From Candidatus Aalborgicola defluviihabitans (lineage in GTDB: Bacteria > Pseudomonadota > Gammaproteobacteria > Burkholderiales > Burkholderiaceae_C), in the NCBI GenBank assembly GCA_016705575.1, contig JADIXX010000001.1:186001-250000 (forward strand): a stretch of DNA of 64,000 bases, read 5' to 3'. This document shows, one piece after another, positions 8,505 through 16,714 of this stretch. The notes beneath the pieces were generated by a model that was given only the letters and a program-made list of their open reading frames with translations, made no database searches and had not been told where the DNA came from. Positions within the stretch are counted from its first letter, which is position 1, and the number at the start of each line of letters is the position of its first letter. Both the position numbers and the translations under genes were made by a program.

Positions 8505-9923
8505 ATGACGAACCCCCATTCCCCGACCCCCACTGCCGCCAGCGGCACCCCTTCGACCAAGCCCGCCGACAGCGGATTTGCCTACAGTCGTCCGTTTTTC
8601 GAGTCTTTGGTGGACTCCGCGCTGGCGCATGCCAAGAAGCTTGGCGCCACCGACGCTGGTGCCGAAGTGTCCGAAGGCTGCGGCCTGAGCGTGTCGGTTC
8701 GCAATGGCGAGCTGGAAAATGTGGAGCGTAACCGCGACAAATCGCTGGGTGTGACGGTCTACGTGGGCCAGCGCCGGGGCAACGCCAGTACATCAGATTT
8801 CTCACAAGAGGCCATTGCGCAAACCGTTAGCGCCGCCTATGACATTGCCCGCTTCACCGCCGAAGACCCCTTTGCCAGCCTGCCGGACGTACAAGACATT
8901 GCGCCCGTTGCGGACCGGGAGCGCGATCTGGATCTGTTCTTTCCCTGGGCCATCACCAGTGAAGACGCCATGCGCCTGGCGTTGGAGTGCGAGGCGGCGG
9001 CCTTGGCCACCAGCAAAAAGATCACCAACAGCGAAGGCGCTGGCGTATCAGCCCAGCAATCGCATTTTTTCAGTGCCCATACGCACGGGTTTCGCGGTGG
9101 CTATGCCAGCTCGCGCCATTCCATGTCGGTGTCGCCGATTGCGGGCAAGGGCCGTGACATGCAGCGTGACGCCTGGTACAGCTCGCAGCGCCACCCGGAC
9201 GCATTGGCTTCGCCCCATGCCATTGGCCGCTACGCTGCCGAACGCGCTCTGAGCCGCCTGAAGGCGCGCAAGATCAACACGGTGGAATGCCCGGTGCTGT
9301 TTGAGTCGCCTTTGGCCGCAGGGTTGGTGGGCAGTTTGGTGCAGGCCCTGAGCGGTGGTGCGCTGTACCGCAAGAGCACGTTTTTGCTGGATTCGCTGGG
9401 CAAGGCAGTGTTGCCGCGCCACATTGATATGTTTGAAGACCCGTTTGTGCTGCGCGGCAAAGGCAGCTCTCCGTTTGATGGTGAGGGTGTGAGCGTCAAA
9501 TCGCGCAAGGTGATTGAGGGTGGCCGGGTGCAGGGCTATTTTTTGAGTAGCTACACAGCGCGCAAGCTGGGCATGCAAACCACGGGCAACTCGGGCGGTT
9601 CGCACAACCTCACCTTCACTTCGCGCCAGACCCGACCTTGGGACGACCTGGATGCCATGTTGCAAAAGCTGGGTACGGGTCTGTTTGTGACCGAACTGAT
9701 GGGCCAGGGCACCAACTATGTGACCGGCGATTACTCGCGTGGCGCCAGCGGTTTTTGGGTCGAGAACGGCCACATTGCCTACCCCGTGCACGAGATCACC
9801 ATTGCCGGCAACATGAAAACCATGCTCAAAGGCATTGAGGCAGTGGGTGCCGACACATACAACTATGGTGCAAAGACCGTGGGCTCGGTGCTGATTAACC
9901 GGATGAAAGTAGCAGGCAGCTAA
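8505..9923 (+). CDS. pmbA: Metalloprotease PmbA/TldE
   Basis: 472 residues from the ATG at 8505; an in-frame ATG at 8472 would add 11 residues and overlap the darP start. This is the TldE-type partner of the TldD/TldE protease involved in maturation of peptides such as microcins and in CcdA turnover. Family features are AEVSEGCGLSVSVRNGELE, the FESPLAAGLVGSLVQALSGG segment, the C-terminal TNYVTGDYSRGASGFWVENG and the Y-V-H-EITIAGN end. TldE lacks the HExxxH zinc site of TldD, and none is seen here. Its 3' end overlaps the convergent PLP-lyase gene by 29 bases. Confidence 0.94.
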   Translation: MTNPHSPTPTAASGTPSTKPADSGFAYSRPFFESLVDSALAHAKKLGATDAGAEVSEGCGLSVSVRNGELENVERNRDKSLGVTVYVGQRRGNASTSDFSQEAIAQTVSAAYDIARFTAEDPFASLPDVQDIAPVADRERDLDLFFPWAITSEDAMRLALECEAAALATSKKITNSEGAGVSAQQSHFFSAHTHGFRGGYASSRHSMSVSPIAGKGRDMQRDAWYSSQRHPDALASPHAIGRYAAERALSRLKARKINTVECPVLFESPLAAGLVGSLVQALSGGALYRKSTFLLDSLGKAVLPRHIDMFEDPFVLRGKGSSPFDGEGVSVKSRKVIEGGRVQGYFLSSYTARKLGMQTTGNSGGSHNLTFTSRQTRPWDDLDAMLQKLGTGLFVTELMGQGTNYVTGDYSRGASGFWVENGHIAYPVHEITIAGNMKTMLKGIEAVGADTYNYGAKTVGSVLINRMKVAGS

Positions 9924-11079
9924 GCGCCTGCGCCAGATCGGCGATCAAGTCGTTCGGGTGTTCGATCCCCACGCTCAGGCGAATCAATCCTTCACCCACG
10001 CCATTTTTTGCGCGCGCCTCGGGCGAGATGAAACTGTGCGTGGTGCTGGCCGGATGGCAGGCCAGGCTGTCCACGTCGCCCAACGAGACGGCTTGGGTGA
10101 ACAGTGTGAGCCGGTCCAGCACAGCGGCAGCCTGTGCCCGCGTACCAACGGAGAGTTCAAACGACACCATGCCGCCGTAGCCACCCTGCATTTGGCGTTG
10201 TGCCAGCGCGTGTTGGGGGTGTTCGTTTAAACCGGGGTAATGCGTGGCAGATACTGCTGGGTGCGACGCCAGAAACCGCGCAACCGCCAGCGCGCCTTCG
10301 CAGTGGGCTGCCATGCGCAGCGGCAGTGTTTTGATGCCGCGCAAAAACAAAAAGGCCTCTTGGGGGGCAAGGTTGCCGCCGACCTGGCCCAGACCGGTCT
10401 GGCGGATGGCGCTCACCAAGGCCGCTGCGCCAGCAACCAAGCCACCGGTTGCGTCACCGTGGCCACCCAGGTATTTGGTCATGGAATGCATGACCAGATC
10501 GATACCGTGCTCCAGTGGGCGCGTGAGGCAAGGCGTGCAAAACGTGCTGTCGGCCACGCTGATGATGCCGCGTGCCTTGCACAGCGCTGCTACTTGGGAC
10601 AGATCGTGCAGGTGCAAGCTGGGGTTGGTGAGGGGCTCCACCCAGACCATGCGGGTGTTCGCCGTTAGGCTCGCCGTCAAACCCTGCTCTGATGCGTCAA
10701 TGGCCAGGATGCCAAAGCGGCCCGCCAGCGAGCGGAACAGGTTTTCGGTACCGCCGTACAAAGGCCCCAAAAATACGATGTCATCGCCGGGTTTGAGCAG
10801 CCCCAACACGATCGCCGATGTGGCCGCCGTGCCGCTGCTCAGTGCCAATGCGGCGGGAGCGCCTTCCAGATCGGCCATCTTGGCCTCCAGCGCATGCACT
10901 GTCGGGTTGGCAAACCGGCTGTAGCGGTAGCCTGTCGCTTTGCCCGCAAATATGGCGGCACCGTGCTCTAGCGTGCCATAGCCGAATGCCGTGGTCTGGT
11001 GGATGGGCGTTGCGATGGCGCCATGGGCCGGGTCGGGTGCTTGTCCGGCGTGGACGGCGCGTGTGCGCAGGTGGTTCAT
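9895..11079 (-). CDS. Trans-sulfuration enzyme family, PLP-dependent (cystathionine gamma-synthase / methionine gamma-lyase type)
   Basis: 394 residues from the ATG at 11079, which overlaps the marR stop (ATGA). PLP fold-type I features: PIHQTTAFGYGT, YRYSRFANPTVHALE, the phosphate-binding ALSSGTAATSAI, and the Schiff-base lysine K202 in MHSMTKYLGGHGD. The C-terminal SLGDVDSLACHPASTTH and GLIRLSVGIEHPNDL are general for the family. It acts on cysteine, homocysteine or methionine-type substrates, but the exact reaction (gamma-lyase, gamma-synthase or sulfhydrylase) cannot be fixed from sequence. Coupling to a MarR regulator suggests a controlled catabolic or detoxifying role rather than housekeeping biosynthesis. 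Confidence 0.85.
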   Translation of the reverse strand: MNHLRTRAVHAGQAPDPAHGAIATPIHQTTAFGYGTLEHGAAIFAGKATGYRYSRFANPTVHALEAKMADLEGAPAALALSSGTAATSAIVLGLLKPGDDIVFLGPLYGGTENLFRSLAGRFGILAIDASEQGLTASLTANTRMVWVEPLTNPSLHLHDLSQVAALCKARGIISVADSTFCTPCLTRPLEHGIDLVMHSMTKYLGGHGDATGGLVAGAAALVSAIRQTGLGQVGGNLAPQEAFLFLRGIKTLPLRMAAHCEGALAVARFLASHPAVSATHYPGLNEHPQHALAQRQMQGGYGGMVSFELSVGTRAQAAAVLDRLTLFTQAVSLGDVDSLACHPASTTHSFISPEARAKNGVGEGLIRLSVGIEHPNDLIADLAQALSCLLLSSG

Positions 11080-11573
11080 GGTTGCTCTCCGCAAGGGGGT
11101 GATGATGGGGCAGGCGTGGGAGTTGGCCGTAACGCGTTGCCGCAATAGTCCACGAAGGTCTGTAGTTCGTCTCTGTGCTGGAGCGCCAGGCGATTGACCA
11201 CGCGTTGGCCTTGGGCGGTCAGGTGCACCTCAACCTGGCGCAGATCGGCTGTGCTGGTCTTGCGGCGCACCAGGCCCAGTGACTCGCAACGTGAAATCAG
11301 GGCTACAACGCCGTGGTGCTTCGCTTGCAGGCGCTCTGCCAGTTCGCTCACGGTTGCCCATTCGCGGTCTGGAAAACCCTTGATTTGCAGCAGCATCTGG
11401 TATTGCAATGGCGTGATGGCGTGGTGTTGGCACACATCTTCGCTGAAGCGCAAAAAAAGCCGCAACTGGTAACGAAAAGCAGCCAATGCCTCCACGTCGG
11501 TCTTGGACAAAGAGCGCTTGGCCGGGCGTTGGCGCCGGTTGACGGGTTTGGCAATTGACTCGGATTTTGGCAT
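11076..11573 (-). CDS. MarR-family transcriptional regulator
   Basis: 165 residues. A basic N-terminal tail is followed by helices and a winged helix-turn-helix: WATVSELAERLQAKHHGVVALISRCESLGLV, with the wing RRKTSTADLRQVEVHLTAQG (residues about 80-130). MarR proteins dimerise and bind palindromes, often released by small aromatic or oxidant ligands. A strong palindrome lies 12-38 bases upstream of its start, between it and the divergent P450 gene, and is the probable operator for both. It is coupled by a 4-base overlap to the PLP-lyase gene. Confidence 0.92.
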   Translation of the reverse strand: MPKSESIAKPVNRRQRPAKRSLSKTDVEALAAFRYQLRLFLRFSEDVCQHHAITPLQYQMLLQIKGFPDREWATVSELAERLQAKHHGVVALISRCESLGLVRRKTSTADLRQVEVHLTAQGQRVVNRLALQHRDELQTFVDYCGNALRPTPTPAPSSPPCGEQP

Positions 11574-11584
11574 GGTCTATAAAC

Positions 11585-11611
11585 TAAATATATCACGGCA
11601 TGATGTATTTA
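11585..11611. promoter_or_regulatory. Palindromic operator between marR and the P450 gene, with overlapping promoter
   Basis: TAAATATATCA (11585-11595), a 5-base spacer CGGCA, then TGATGTATTTA (11601-11611): arms of 11 bases with one mismatch. A TATAAT at 11610-11615 overlaps the right arm and lies only 7 bases before the P450 ATG at 11623, so repressor binding would block the promoter. Confidence 0.75.
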
Positions 11612-11622
11612 TAATCTTCACT

Positions 11623-12798
11623 ATGACGACCCGCACGCAACATCATGACTGGGACCCACGGTCCGAGACAGTCATCAACAACCCCATTCCCGCTTATGAC
11701 GCCATGCGCCAACGGTGCCCAGTGGCCCACAGCGAGTACCAGCACTGGTCGGTATTCCGGCATGCCGATGTGCTGCGGGTGCTCCACGACCACCGCACCT
11801 TCAGCAATGCCGTCTCGCGCTACCCTTCGGTGCCAAACGGCATGGACCCGCCCGAGCACACCCGCTACCGCCGGGTGATTGACCCGTATTTCAGCGCGCA
11901 GCGCATGCAGGACTTTGCACCGGAATGCCGAGAGATTGCGGTCAACCTGTTGCAGGATTTGTCTGCCGCCAGTGGAGCCATCGAGATGACCACTTTTGCG
12001 CAAGACTTTGTGTTGCGCATCGAATGCGCGTTTTTGGGCTGGCCAGCGGATTTGCATGAGCCGCTGCGCCAATGGATACGCCGCAACCACCAAGCCACGC
12101 TGTCGCGCGAGCAGGCGGCCATGGACGCCGTGGCGCTGGAGTTTGACGGCTACATCAAGGCGCTCTTGATGGTACGCCGCGATGCCGGTGACGCCGCACC
12201 GGACGACATCACCACCAGCCTGCTGCGCACCAAAATTGGGGGCAAGGAATTGGCTGAGAATGACATTGTGAGCATCCTGCGCAACTGGACGGTGGGCGAA
12301 CTCGGCACCATGGCCGCCAGCGTGGAAATACTGGCCCACTACCTGGCGGCGCAGCCTGCTTTGCAGCAGCAGTTGCGCGCACAGCCTGCCTTGTTGCCTG
12401 CGGCCATTGATGAAATTTTGCGTATCCATCCGCCCCTGTTCAGCAACCGCCGGATTGCCACCGAGCCGACCCAGGTGGGCGGGCAAGGCCTGATGGCAGG
12501 GGATCGCCTGACGTTGATGTGGGCGTCTGCCAACCGCGACGAAGCGGTGTTTGGCGACCCGGATGTGTTTCAGCTGGACCGCGACCCGTCTCTGAACCTG
12601 CTGTACGGCGCAGGCATTCACGTCTGCCCGGGTGCGCCCTTGGCGCGGCTTGAGTTGTGCGTTTTGATGGAAGAATTGCTGCGCCGTACGCAGCGCGTTG
12701 ACCTGGTGCCCGAACAGCCGCCGCAGACCGCCGTCTTCCCGGCCAGCGGTTTTGCGTCGCTGCCACTGCGCATTCAGTGGCAGGCAAACGCGTTTTAA
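11623..12798 (+). CDS. Cytochrome P450
   Basis: 391 residues, soluble bacterial class. The heme-thiolate loop is YGAGIHVCPGAPLARLE, with Tyr in place of the usual first Phe. The K-helix EXXR is present as DEILR. The I-helix reads RNWTVGELGTMAASVEI and lacks the common acid-Thr pair of AGxxT, so oxygen activation may differ. PNGMDPPEHTRYRRVIDPYF is typical B/C-helix sequence. I chose the ATG at 11623 because translation upstream would cross the operator and the marR gene; there is no clear ribosome binding site and the TATAAT lies close, consistent with a leaderless mRNA. Substrate unknown; regulation by the adjacent MarR protein is likely. Confidence 0.92.
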   Translation: MTTRTQHHDWDPRSETVINNPIPAYDAMRQRCPVAHSEYQHWSVFRHADVLRVLHDHRTFSNAVSRYPSVPNGMDPPEHTRYRRVIDPYFSAQRMQDFAPECREIAVNLLQDLSAASGAIEMTTFAQDFVLRIECAFLGWPADLHEPLRQWIRRNHQATLSREQAAMDAVALEFDGYIKALLMVRRDAGDAAPDDITTSLLRTKIGGKELAENDIVSILRNWTVGELGTMAASVEILAHYLAAQPALQQQLRAQPALLPAAIDEILRIHPPLFSNRRIATEPTQVGGQGLMAGDRLTLMWASANRDEAVFGDPDVFQLDRDPSLNLLYGAGIHVCPGAPLARLELCVLMEELLRRTQRVDLVPEQPPQTAVFPASGFASLPLRIQWQANAF

Positions 12799-13244
12799 CC
12801 TGTGAGTGCGGCCTTGACGGCGGCTGACACGGTGCCCATTTCAGCTTTGCCGGCCAGCTTGACCTTGACGGCGCCCATCACCTTGCCCATATCGCTGGGG
12901 CCCGTGGCACCGATTTCGGCCACGATGGCCTTCACTTCGGCCAAGACCTCATCGGCGGACATGCGTTGCGGCAGGTAGGCCTGTAGCACCTTTAGCTCAG
13001 ACGATTCTTTGTCAGCCAAGTCCATGCGCTGGGCCTTTGTGAAGGCTTCAATGCTGTCTTTGCGCTGCTTGATGAGCTTGTCCACAATGGCAACCACCAT
13101 GGCGTCGTCCAGTTCCACGCGCTCGTCCACTTCCTTTTGCTTGCATGCCGCCAGCAGCAGGCGGATGGTGCCCAGGCGCTCAGCGTCTTTGGCGCGCATG
13201 GCGGTTTTCATGTCTTCGGTGATTTGGTTTTTGAGTGATGACAT
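12795..13244 (-). CDS. GatB/YqeY domain-containing protein
   Basis: 149 residues. Typical YqeY layout: an N-terminal helical domain with EDMKTAMRAKDAERLGTIRLLLAA and a C-terminal tail domain related to GatB, ending MGKVMGAVKVKLAGKAEMGTVSAAVKAAL. The family resembles the tRNA-binding tail of the amidotransferase subunit GatB, but its own function is not established. It follows rpsU, the usual order (rpsU-yqeY-dnaG) in proteobacteria, although dnaG is not next here. The 3' end overlaps the P450 gene by 4 bases. Confidence 0.9.
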   Translation of the reverse strand: MSSLKNQITEDMKTAMRAKDAERLGTIRLLLAACKQKEVDERVELDDAMVVAIVDKLIKQRKDSIEAFTKAQRMDLADKESSELKVLQAYLPQRMSADEVLAEVKAIVAEIGATGPSDMGKVMGAVKVKLAGKAEMGTVSAAVKAALTG

Positions 13245-13272
13245 TGCAGTGGTTCCTGAGAGAGAGGGGAAT

Positions 13273-13310
13273 AAAAAAAGCCCGCTGGAGCGTCCCCAAG
13301 CGAGCTTTTT
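13273..13310 (-). terminator. Rho-independent terminator after rpsU
   Basis: Read on the minus strand, AAAAAGCTCGCT pairs with AGCGGGCTTTTTTT around a GC-rich loop, and the run of T ends the transcript. It lies between rpsU and yqeY, so yqeY expression needs read-through or its own promoter. Confidence 0.8.
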
Positions 13311-13342
13311 GGCCTTGTGAAGGCGCTGAATCCGTTAGGAAA

Positions 13343-13555
13343 TCAGAACATCTTCTTGGGCAATTGCATGCTGCGGATACGCTTGTAGTTGCGCTTGACG
13401 GCAGCAGCCTTCTTGCGCTTGCGTTCTGCAGTGGGCTTCTCGTAGAACTCGCGTGCGCGCAAGTCCGTCAGCAAACCCAATTTTTCGATAGTGCGCTTGA
13501 AGCGACGCAGAGCGACGTCAAACGGCTCGTTTTCTTTTACACGGATGGTTGTCAT
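13343..13555 (-). CDS. rpsU: 30S ribosomal protein S21
   Basis: 70 residues, the full family length. MTTIRVKENEPFDVALRRF is the conserved N-terminus and the rest is strongly basic (AERKRKKAAAVKRNYKRIR). S21 helps base-pairing of the 16S rRNA 3' end with mRNA during initiation. A 139-base upstream region carries a likely promoter and a hairpin, and a terminator follows. Confidence 0.97.
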   Translation of the reverse strand: MTTIRVKENEPFDVALRRFKRTIEKLGLLTDLRAREFYEKPTAERKRKKAAAVKRNYKRIRSMQLPKKMF

Positions 13556-13631
13556 TACGTAATGTTGTCCAAAAAGTGCTGCCGCCAGTCACGGGGGGAG
13601 ATCGAGCCCCACATGCCACGTTCAGCGATTT

Positions 13632-13661
13632 CCCCGTCTTAACTAGTATTGGCCGACGGGG
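13632..13661 (-). promoter_or_regulatory. Hairpin in the rpsU leader
   Basis: CCCCGTC (13632-13638) and GACGGGG (13655-13661) form a perfect 7-base inverted repeat with a 16-base loop, about 80-105 bases before the rpsU start. It could be a leader structure or protein site; no regulator is known to me. Confidence 0.5.
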
Positions 13662-13682
13662 AGTCTGCCAGAATAGCCTAGG

Positions 13683-13688
13683 ATTATA
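13683..13688 (-). promoter_or_regulatory. Candidate rpsU -10 element
   Basis: The minus strand reads TATAAT here, just beyond the flavoprotein stop. Initiation would fall near 13676, giving a leader of about 120 bases. The -35 region is weak. Confidence 0.5.
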
Positions 13689-13694
13689 GCGCCT

Positions 13695-14936
13695 TCAGCG
13701 TTGCCGCAGGGCCAGTGCCTGGGCGCAAGCAAAGGCACTGGCCCAGGCCCACTGGAAGTTGTAGCCGCCCAGCCAGCCGGTCACGTCCACCACCTCGCCA
13801 ATGAAATACAGGCCCGGCTGCGTGGATTCCATTGTCTGGCTGGACAGGGCTTTGGTGTCCACACCGCCAGCGGTGACCTCGGCCTTGCGGTAGCCCTCGG
13901 TGCCGGTGGGGGTGAGTTCCCAGCGGGACAGGCGTTCGGCCAGGGCGAAGAGGGCTTTGTCGCTGGCCTCGTTGATGGGGCGTGCCCAGTCGTGGCCCAG
14001 GCTGGCACCCTGGCAGATCCAGGTGTCGGCCAGGCGCGCGGGCACCAGGGTGGCGACCTCGTTGGCGATGAGCCGGCGCGAGCGGCCCTTGGCCTGGCTC
14101 AGCAACTCTGCCACGTTGGTGTCGGGTGCTAGGTCCAGTCGGATGGGTGTGCCGGCTTGCCAGTAGCTTGAAATTTGCAGCACACCCGGACCACTTAGCC
14201 CGCGGTGGGTGAATAGCAGGTCTTCCAAAAAGCCGATCTTTTCCTTTTTGCTTCCAGTCTCGATTCTTACCGGCAGCGACAACCCCGACAGCTGCGCAAA
14301 CGGTGCCCAGGCCTCTTCATCAAATGTCAGTGGCACCAGGGCCGGACGCGTCGTGATCAGGGGTAGTTCAAACTGCTTGGCCAGTCGATAGCCAAAATCG
14401 GTGGCGCCGATCTTGGGAATGGACAGGCCACCCGTTGCCACGACGACAGCGCCACACTGGATGGTTCCGCGATCACTATCAATTTCGTAGCTGCCTGCGT
14501 AATCTCCACGAGGGCTAGCGGATAGAAATCGTACATTCTTTACCGCGCAGGGCTGCCAGCGGGTGACATTGCCACTGGCGCCGCATTCCGCTAGCAGCAT
14601 CTGGATAATGTCCTCGGCTGACGTGTCACAAAAGAGCTGGCCCTTGTGCTTTTCGTGGAAGGCAATCTGGTGCTTGTGCAGCAGCGCCAGAAAGTCCTGC
14701 GGCGTGTAGCGTGAAAGGGCCGATCGGCAAAAGCGCGGGTTGTCGGAGAGAAAGTTGGCGGCCGTGGTACCCAGGTTGGTGAAGTTGCAGCGGCCACCAC
14801 CCGAGATGCGGATTTTCTCGGCCACTTTCTCGCTGTGGTCCAGCACCAAGACCTTCAGGCCCAACTGGCCCGCCACCCCCGCGCAGAACAGGCCGGCAGC
14901 ACCGGCGCCGATGATGACTGCGTCAAAACTTTGCAT
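13695..14936 (-). CDS. NAD(P)/FAD-dependent oxidoreductase, HI0933/BaiN family
   Basis: 413 residues from the ATG at 14936; the longer open frame upstream to 15821 only shadows cobA. The FAD dinucleotide fold is VIIGAGAAGLFCAGVAGQLG, followed by the family signature EKIRISGGGRCNFTN, ATGGLSIPKIGATDFGY, and a C-terminal TAGGVDTKALSSQTMES with GYNFQWAWASAFACAQA. Members are soluble flavoproteins (YhiN, BaiN); substrates are mostly unknown. Residues about 136-154 are encoded by a dispersed repeat copy placed in a variable segment. It lies 38 bases downstream of cobA. Confidence 0.9.
   Translation of the reverse strand: MQSFDAVIIGAGAAGLFCAGVAGQLGLKVLVLDHSEKVAEKIRISGGGRCNFTNLGTTAANFLSDNPRFCRSALSRYTPQDFLALLHKHQIAFHEKHKGQLFCDTSAEDIIQMLLAECGASGNVTRWQPCAVKNVRFLSASPRGDYAGSYEIDSDRGTIQCGAVVVATGGLSIPKIGATDFGYRLAKQFELPLITTRPALVPLTFDEEAWAPFAQLSGLSLPVRIETGSKKEKIGFLEDLLFTHRGLSGPGVLQISSYWQAGTPIRLDLAPDTNVAELLSQAKGRSRRLIANEVATLVPARLADTWICQGASLGHDWARPINEASDKALFALAERLSRWELTPTGTEGYRKAEVTAGGVDTKALSSQTMESTQPGLYFIGEVVDVTGWLGGYNFQWAWASAFACAQALALRQR
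14476..14530 (+). repeat. Dispersed palindromic repeat, copy 2 (within the flavoprotein gene)
   Basis: Starts CTATCAATTTCGTAGCTGC, holds the core CCACGAGGGCTAGCGG and ends near GATAGAAATCG. The core is on the plus strand while the host gene is on the minus strand, and it is read through in frame as protein (SPRGDYAGSYEID). Confidence 0.85.
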
Positions 14937-14974
14937 GGGCCGCAGTGTAGGCGGTGCCACGGTATCGGCCGAGA

Positions 14975-15778
14975 TCAGGCGGCGCGGCAGTCCGACACGA
15001 GGGGGCTGGCATCCAGCCCGGCTGCCAACAGCCCCTGCAGCACATTGCCCACCACAATCACGCTGGGGCTGGCCAGCTTTTCTTGGGCAATGGTGGCTTC
15101 CAGTTCGCCCAGGGTGCATACGGCGTGGCGCTGCTGGGGCAGGCTGGCGCTTTGCACAATGGCCACCGGCGTGTCGGCGCCCAGGCCATGCAGCAGTTCG
15201 CGCTGGATGTGGCCGGCGCCGCTCATGCCCATGTAGATCACGATGGTCAGTCGCGCCTGGTGCGCGGTGGCGGCCAGGGCGCGCCAATCGGTTCCTGTAG
15301 ATCCTGGCTTGGCGTGGCCGGTGATGAACACCACGCCGTGGGCCTGTTCTCGGTGGGTCAGCGGCACGCCCAGCGACGACACCGCCGCCATGCCGGCGGT
15401 GATGCCGTTGATGACCTGGTAGCGCACGCCAGCGGCTTGCAGGGCCTCGACTTCTTCGCCGCCACGTCCAAAGATGAAGGGGTCGCCGCCCTTGAGTCGG
15501 ACCACGGTCTCGCCCTCCAGCGCGGCGGTGACCATCAGCTTTTCGATAAACGACTGCGGTGTGGATTGGCAGCCGCCGCGCTTGCCCACGTAGATGACGC
15601 GGGCCGTGGGTGCGGCAAAGGCAACAATGGCCTCGTTGACCAGATCGTCCACCAACAACACGGTGGCGTTCTGGATGGCCTTGAGCGCCTTCAGGGTCAG
15701 CAACTCGGGGTCGCCGGGGCCGGCTCCCACCAGGGTGACCGGGCCGAGCGCGCCGGAGTGGGAAAAATCGTGATTCAT
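14975..15778 (-). CDS. cobA: Uroporphyrinogen-III C-methyltransferase
   Basis: 267 residues. It methylates uroporphyrinogen III at C2 and C7 with S-adenosylmethionine, giving precorrin-2 for siroheme. Motifs: VTLVGAGPGDPELLTLKA, VYVGKRGG-like (VIYVGKRGGCQS), VRLKGGDPFIFGRGGEE and GITAGMAAVSSLGVPLTHR. Siroheme is the cofactor of the NirB nitrite reductase encoded upstream, so its place in this cluster makes sense. The oxidase/ferrochelatase domains of CysG are absent; they would have to come from elsewhere. The start overlaps the ybiB stop by 4 bases. Confidence 0.96.
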   Translation of the reverse strand: MNHDFSHSGALGPVTLVGAGPGDPELLTLKALKAIQNATVLLVDDLVNEAIVAFAAPTARVIYVGKRGGCQSTPQSFIEKLMVTAALEGETVVRLKGGDPFIFGRGGEEVEALQAAGVRYQVINGITAGMAAVSSLGVPLTHREQAHGVVFITGHAKPGSTGTDWRALAATAHQARLTIVIYMGMSGAGHIQRELLHGLGADTPVAIVQSASLPQQRHAVCTLGELEATIAQEKLASPSVIVVGNVLQGLLAAGLDASPLVSDCRAA

Positions 15779-16680
15779 AGTGCTTGCACCAGATGCAAGA
15801 TGTGGGCCACTTGTTGGGCAATGGGTGTCGGCACGGGCTTCTGACCGTCCAACACCCGCCGAATGTAATGGGCCGTGAGATTGGCGTCCGTGGTGGGCGG
15901 CAGGTCGGGCAGGCTGGGCAGGGTGCCGCCCTGGTGCTCCTGGCGCTCCACCACCTGGCCGGCGATGTAGCCCTGCATGGTGGGTGTGCGCCGGGGGTCG
16001 GCCACCGCCTCGCCTTCGGTGCCGCGCAGCAGCAGGGCGTTGCTCCCCATCAGGGCCAGTGTCTCGGCCATGGACACAGCGTATTCGGGGTGGGTGTAGC
16101 TGGTGACCAGCAGGCTTTTGCCCTGTACCGGGTTCATCAGCTTGACCAGGCTGTGGGCCGGGTTGCGCAGGCCCACCACGCGGCGCACCTCTAACAGGCG
16201 CTGCAGGCCGCTGTTGAGCAGCGTGGTGGGGACAAAGGCCACGGTGCCAGATGCTATGGGTTCGATAGCTACTTGTGTAGGTATGTCGAGGGCTAGAAGC
16301 ACTTCGGACGTATAAACACGGCTGGATTCGGTGGCTGTGCCATGCACCAAAACGGGTAAACCCTCGCGTGCCAGCAGCAGGGCCAGCAGGGGTGTGAGCA
16401 CCGGTAGTTTGCGCGCGCCGTTGTAGCTGGGGATGACGATGACTGGCTTGTCAGAAGCGGGAATGCGGTGCAGACGCTGGTGGGTGGCGTCCAAAAAACC
16501 CGCCATTTCCTGCGCCGTTTCGCCCTTGATGCGCATGGCCAGGCAGAAGGCGCCAATTTCCAGATCGGTCACCGTGCCGTCCAGCACCTGGCCAAACAGA
16601 TCAGCCGCCTGCTCGCGGTTCAGTGCGCGTGCGCCGTCCTTGCCACGGCCGATTTCTTTGATGTAATTTGCAATGCCCAT
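15775..16680 (-). CDS. ybiB: DNA-binding protein YbiB (TrpD2, glycosyltransferase-3 fold)
   Basis: 301 residues with the anthranilate phosphoribosyltransferase-like fold: helical N-terminus (GRGKDGARALNREQAADLF), VLVHGTATESSRVYTSEVL, and VGLRNPAHSLVKLMNPV. YbiB proteins of this type bind nucleic acid rather than make tryptophan; the function in the cell is unclear. Residues about 125-143 (VLLALDIPTQVAIEPIAS) overlap a dispersed repeat copy. It lies between nirD and cobA and is coupled to cobA. Confidence 0.88.
   Translation of the reverse strand: MGIANYIKEIGRGKDGARALNREQAADLFGQVLDGTVTDLEIGAFCLAMRIKGETAQEMAGFLDATHQRLHRIPASDKPVIVIPSYNGARKLPVLTPLLALLLAREGLPVLVHGTATESSRVYTSEVLLALDIPTQVAIEPIASGTVAFVPTTLLNSGLQRLLEVRRVVGLRNPAHSLVKLMNPVQGKSLLVTSYTHPEYAVSMAETLALMGSNALLLRGTEGEAVADPRRTPTMQGYIAGQVVERQEHQGGTLPSLPDLPPTTDANLTAHYIRRVLDGQKPVPTPIAQQVAHILHLVQAL
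16253..16308 (+). repeat. Dispersed palindromic repeat, copy 3 (within ybiB)
   Basis: GCTATGGGTTCGATAGCTAC, then the core TCGAGGGCTAGAAGC. This is the most diverged copy, but it keeps the order GCTAT, TAGCT, CGAGGGCTAG at the same spacing. Plus-strand core within a minus-strand gene, read through in frame. Confidence 0.7.
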
Positions 16681-16714
16681 GCCGGTATTGTCCCGCAGGC
16701 GTTCGCGGCCTGCT

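Noticed and set aside
11593..12621. Minus-strand open frame of 342 codons opposite the P450 gene
   Set aside because: Antisense shadow; it would also cover the marR-P450 operator, and no domain is visible.
14939..15821. N-terminal extension of the flavoprotein frame up to base 15821
   Set aside because: This part overlaps cobA in another frame, and the flavoprotein family starts at the FAD fold, matching the ATG at 14936.
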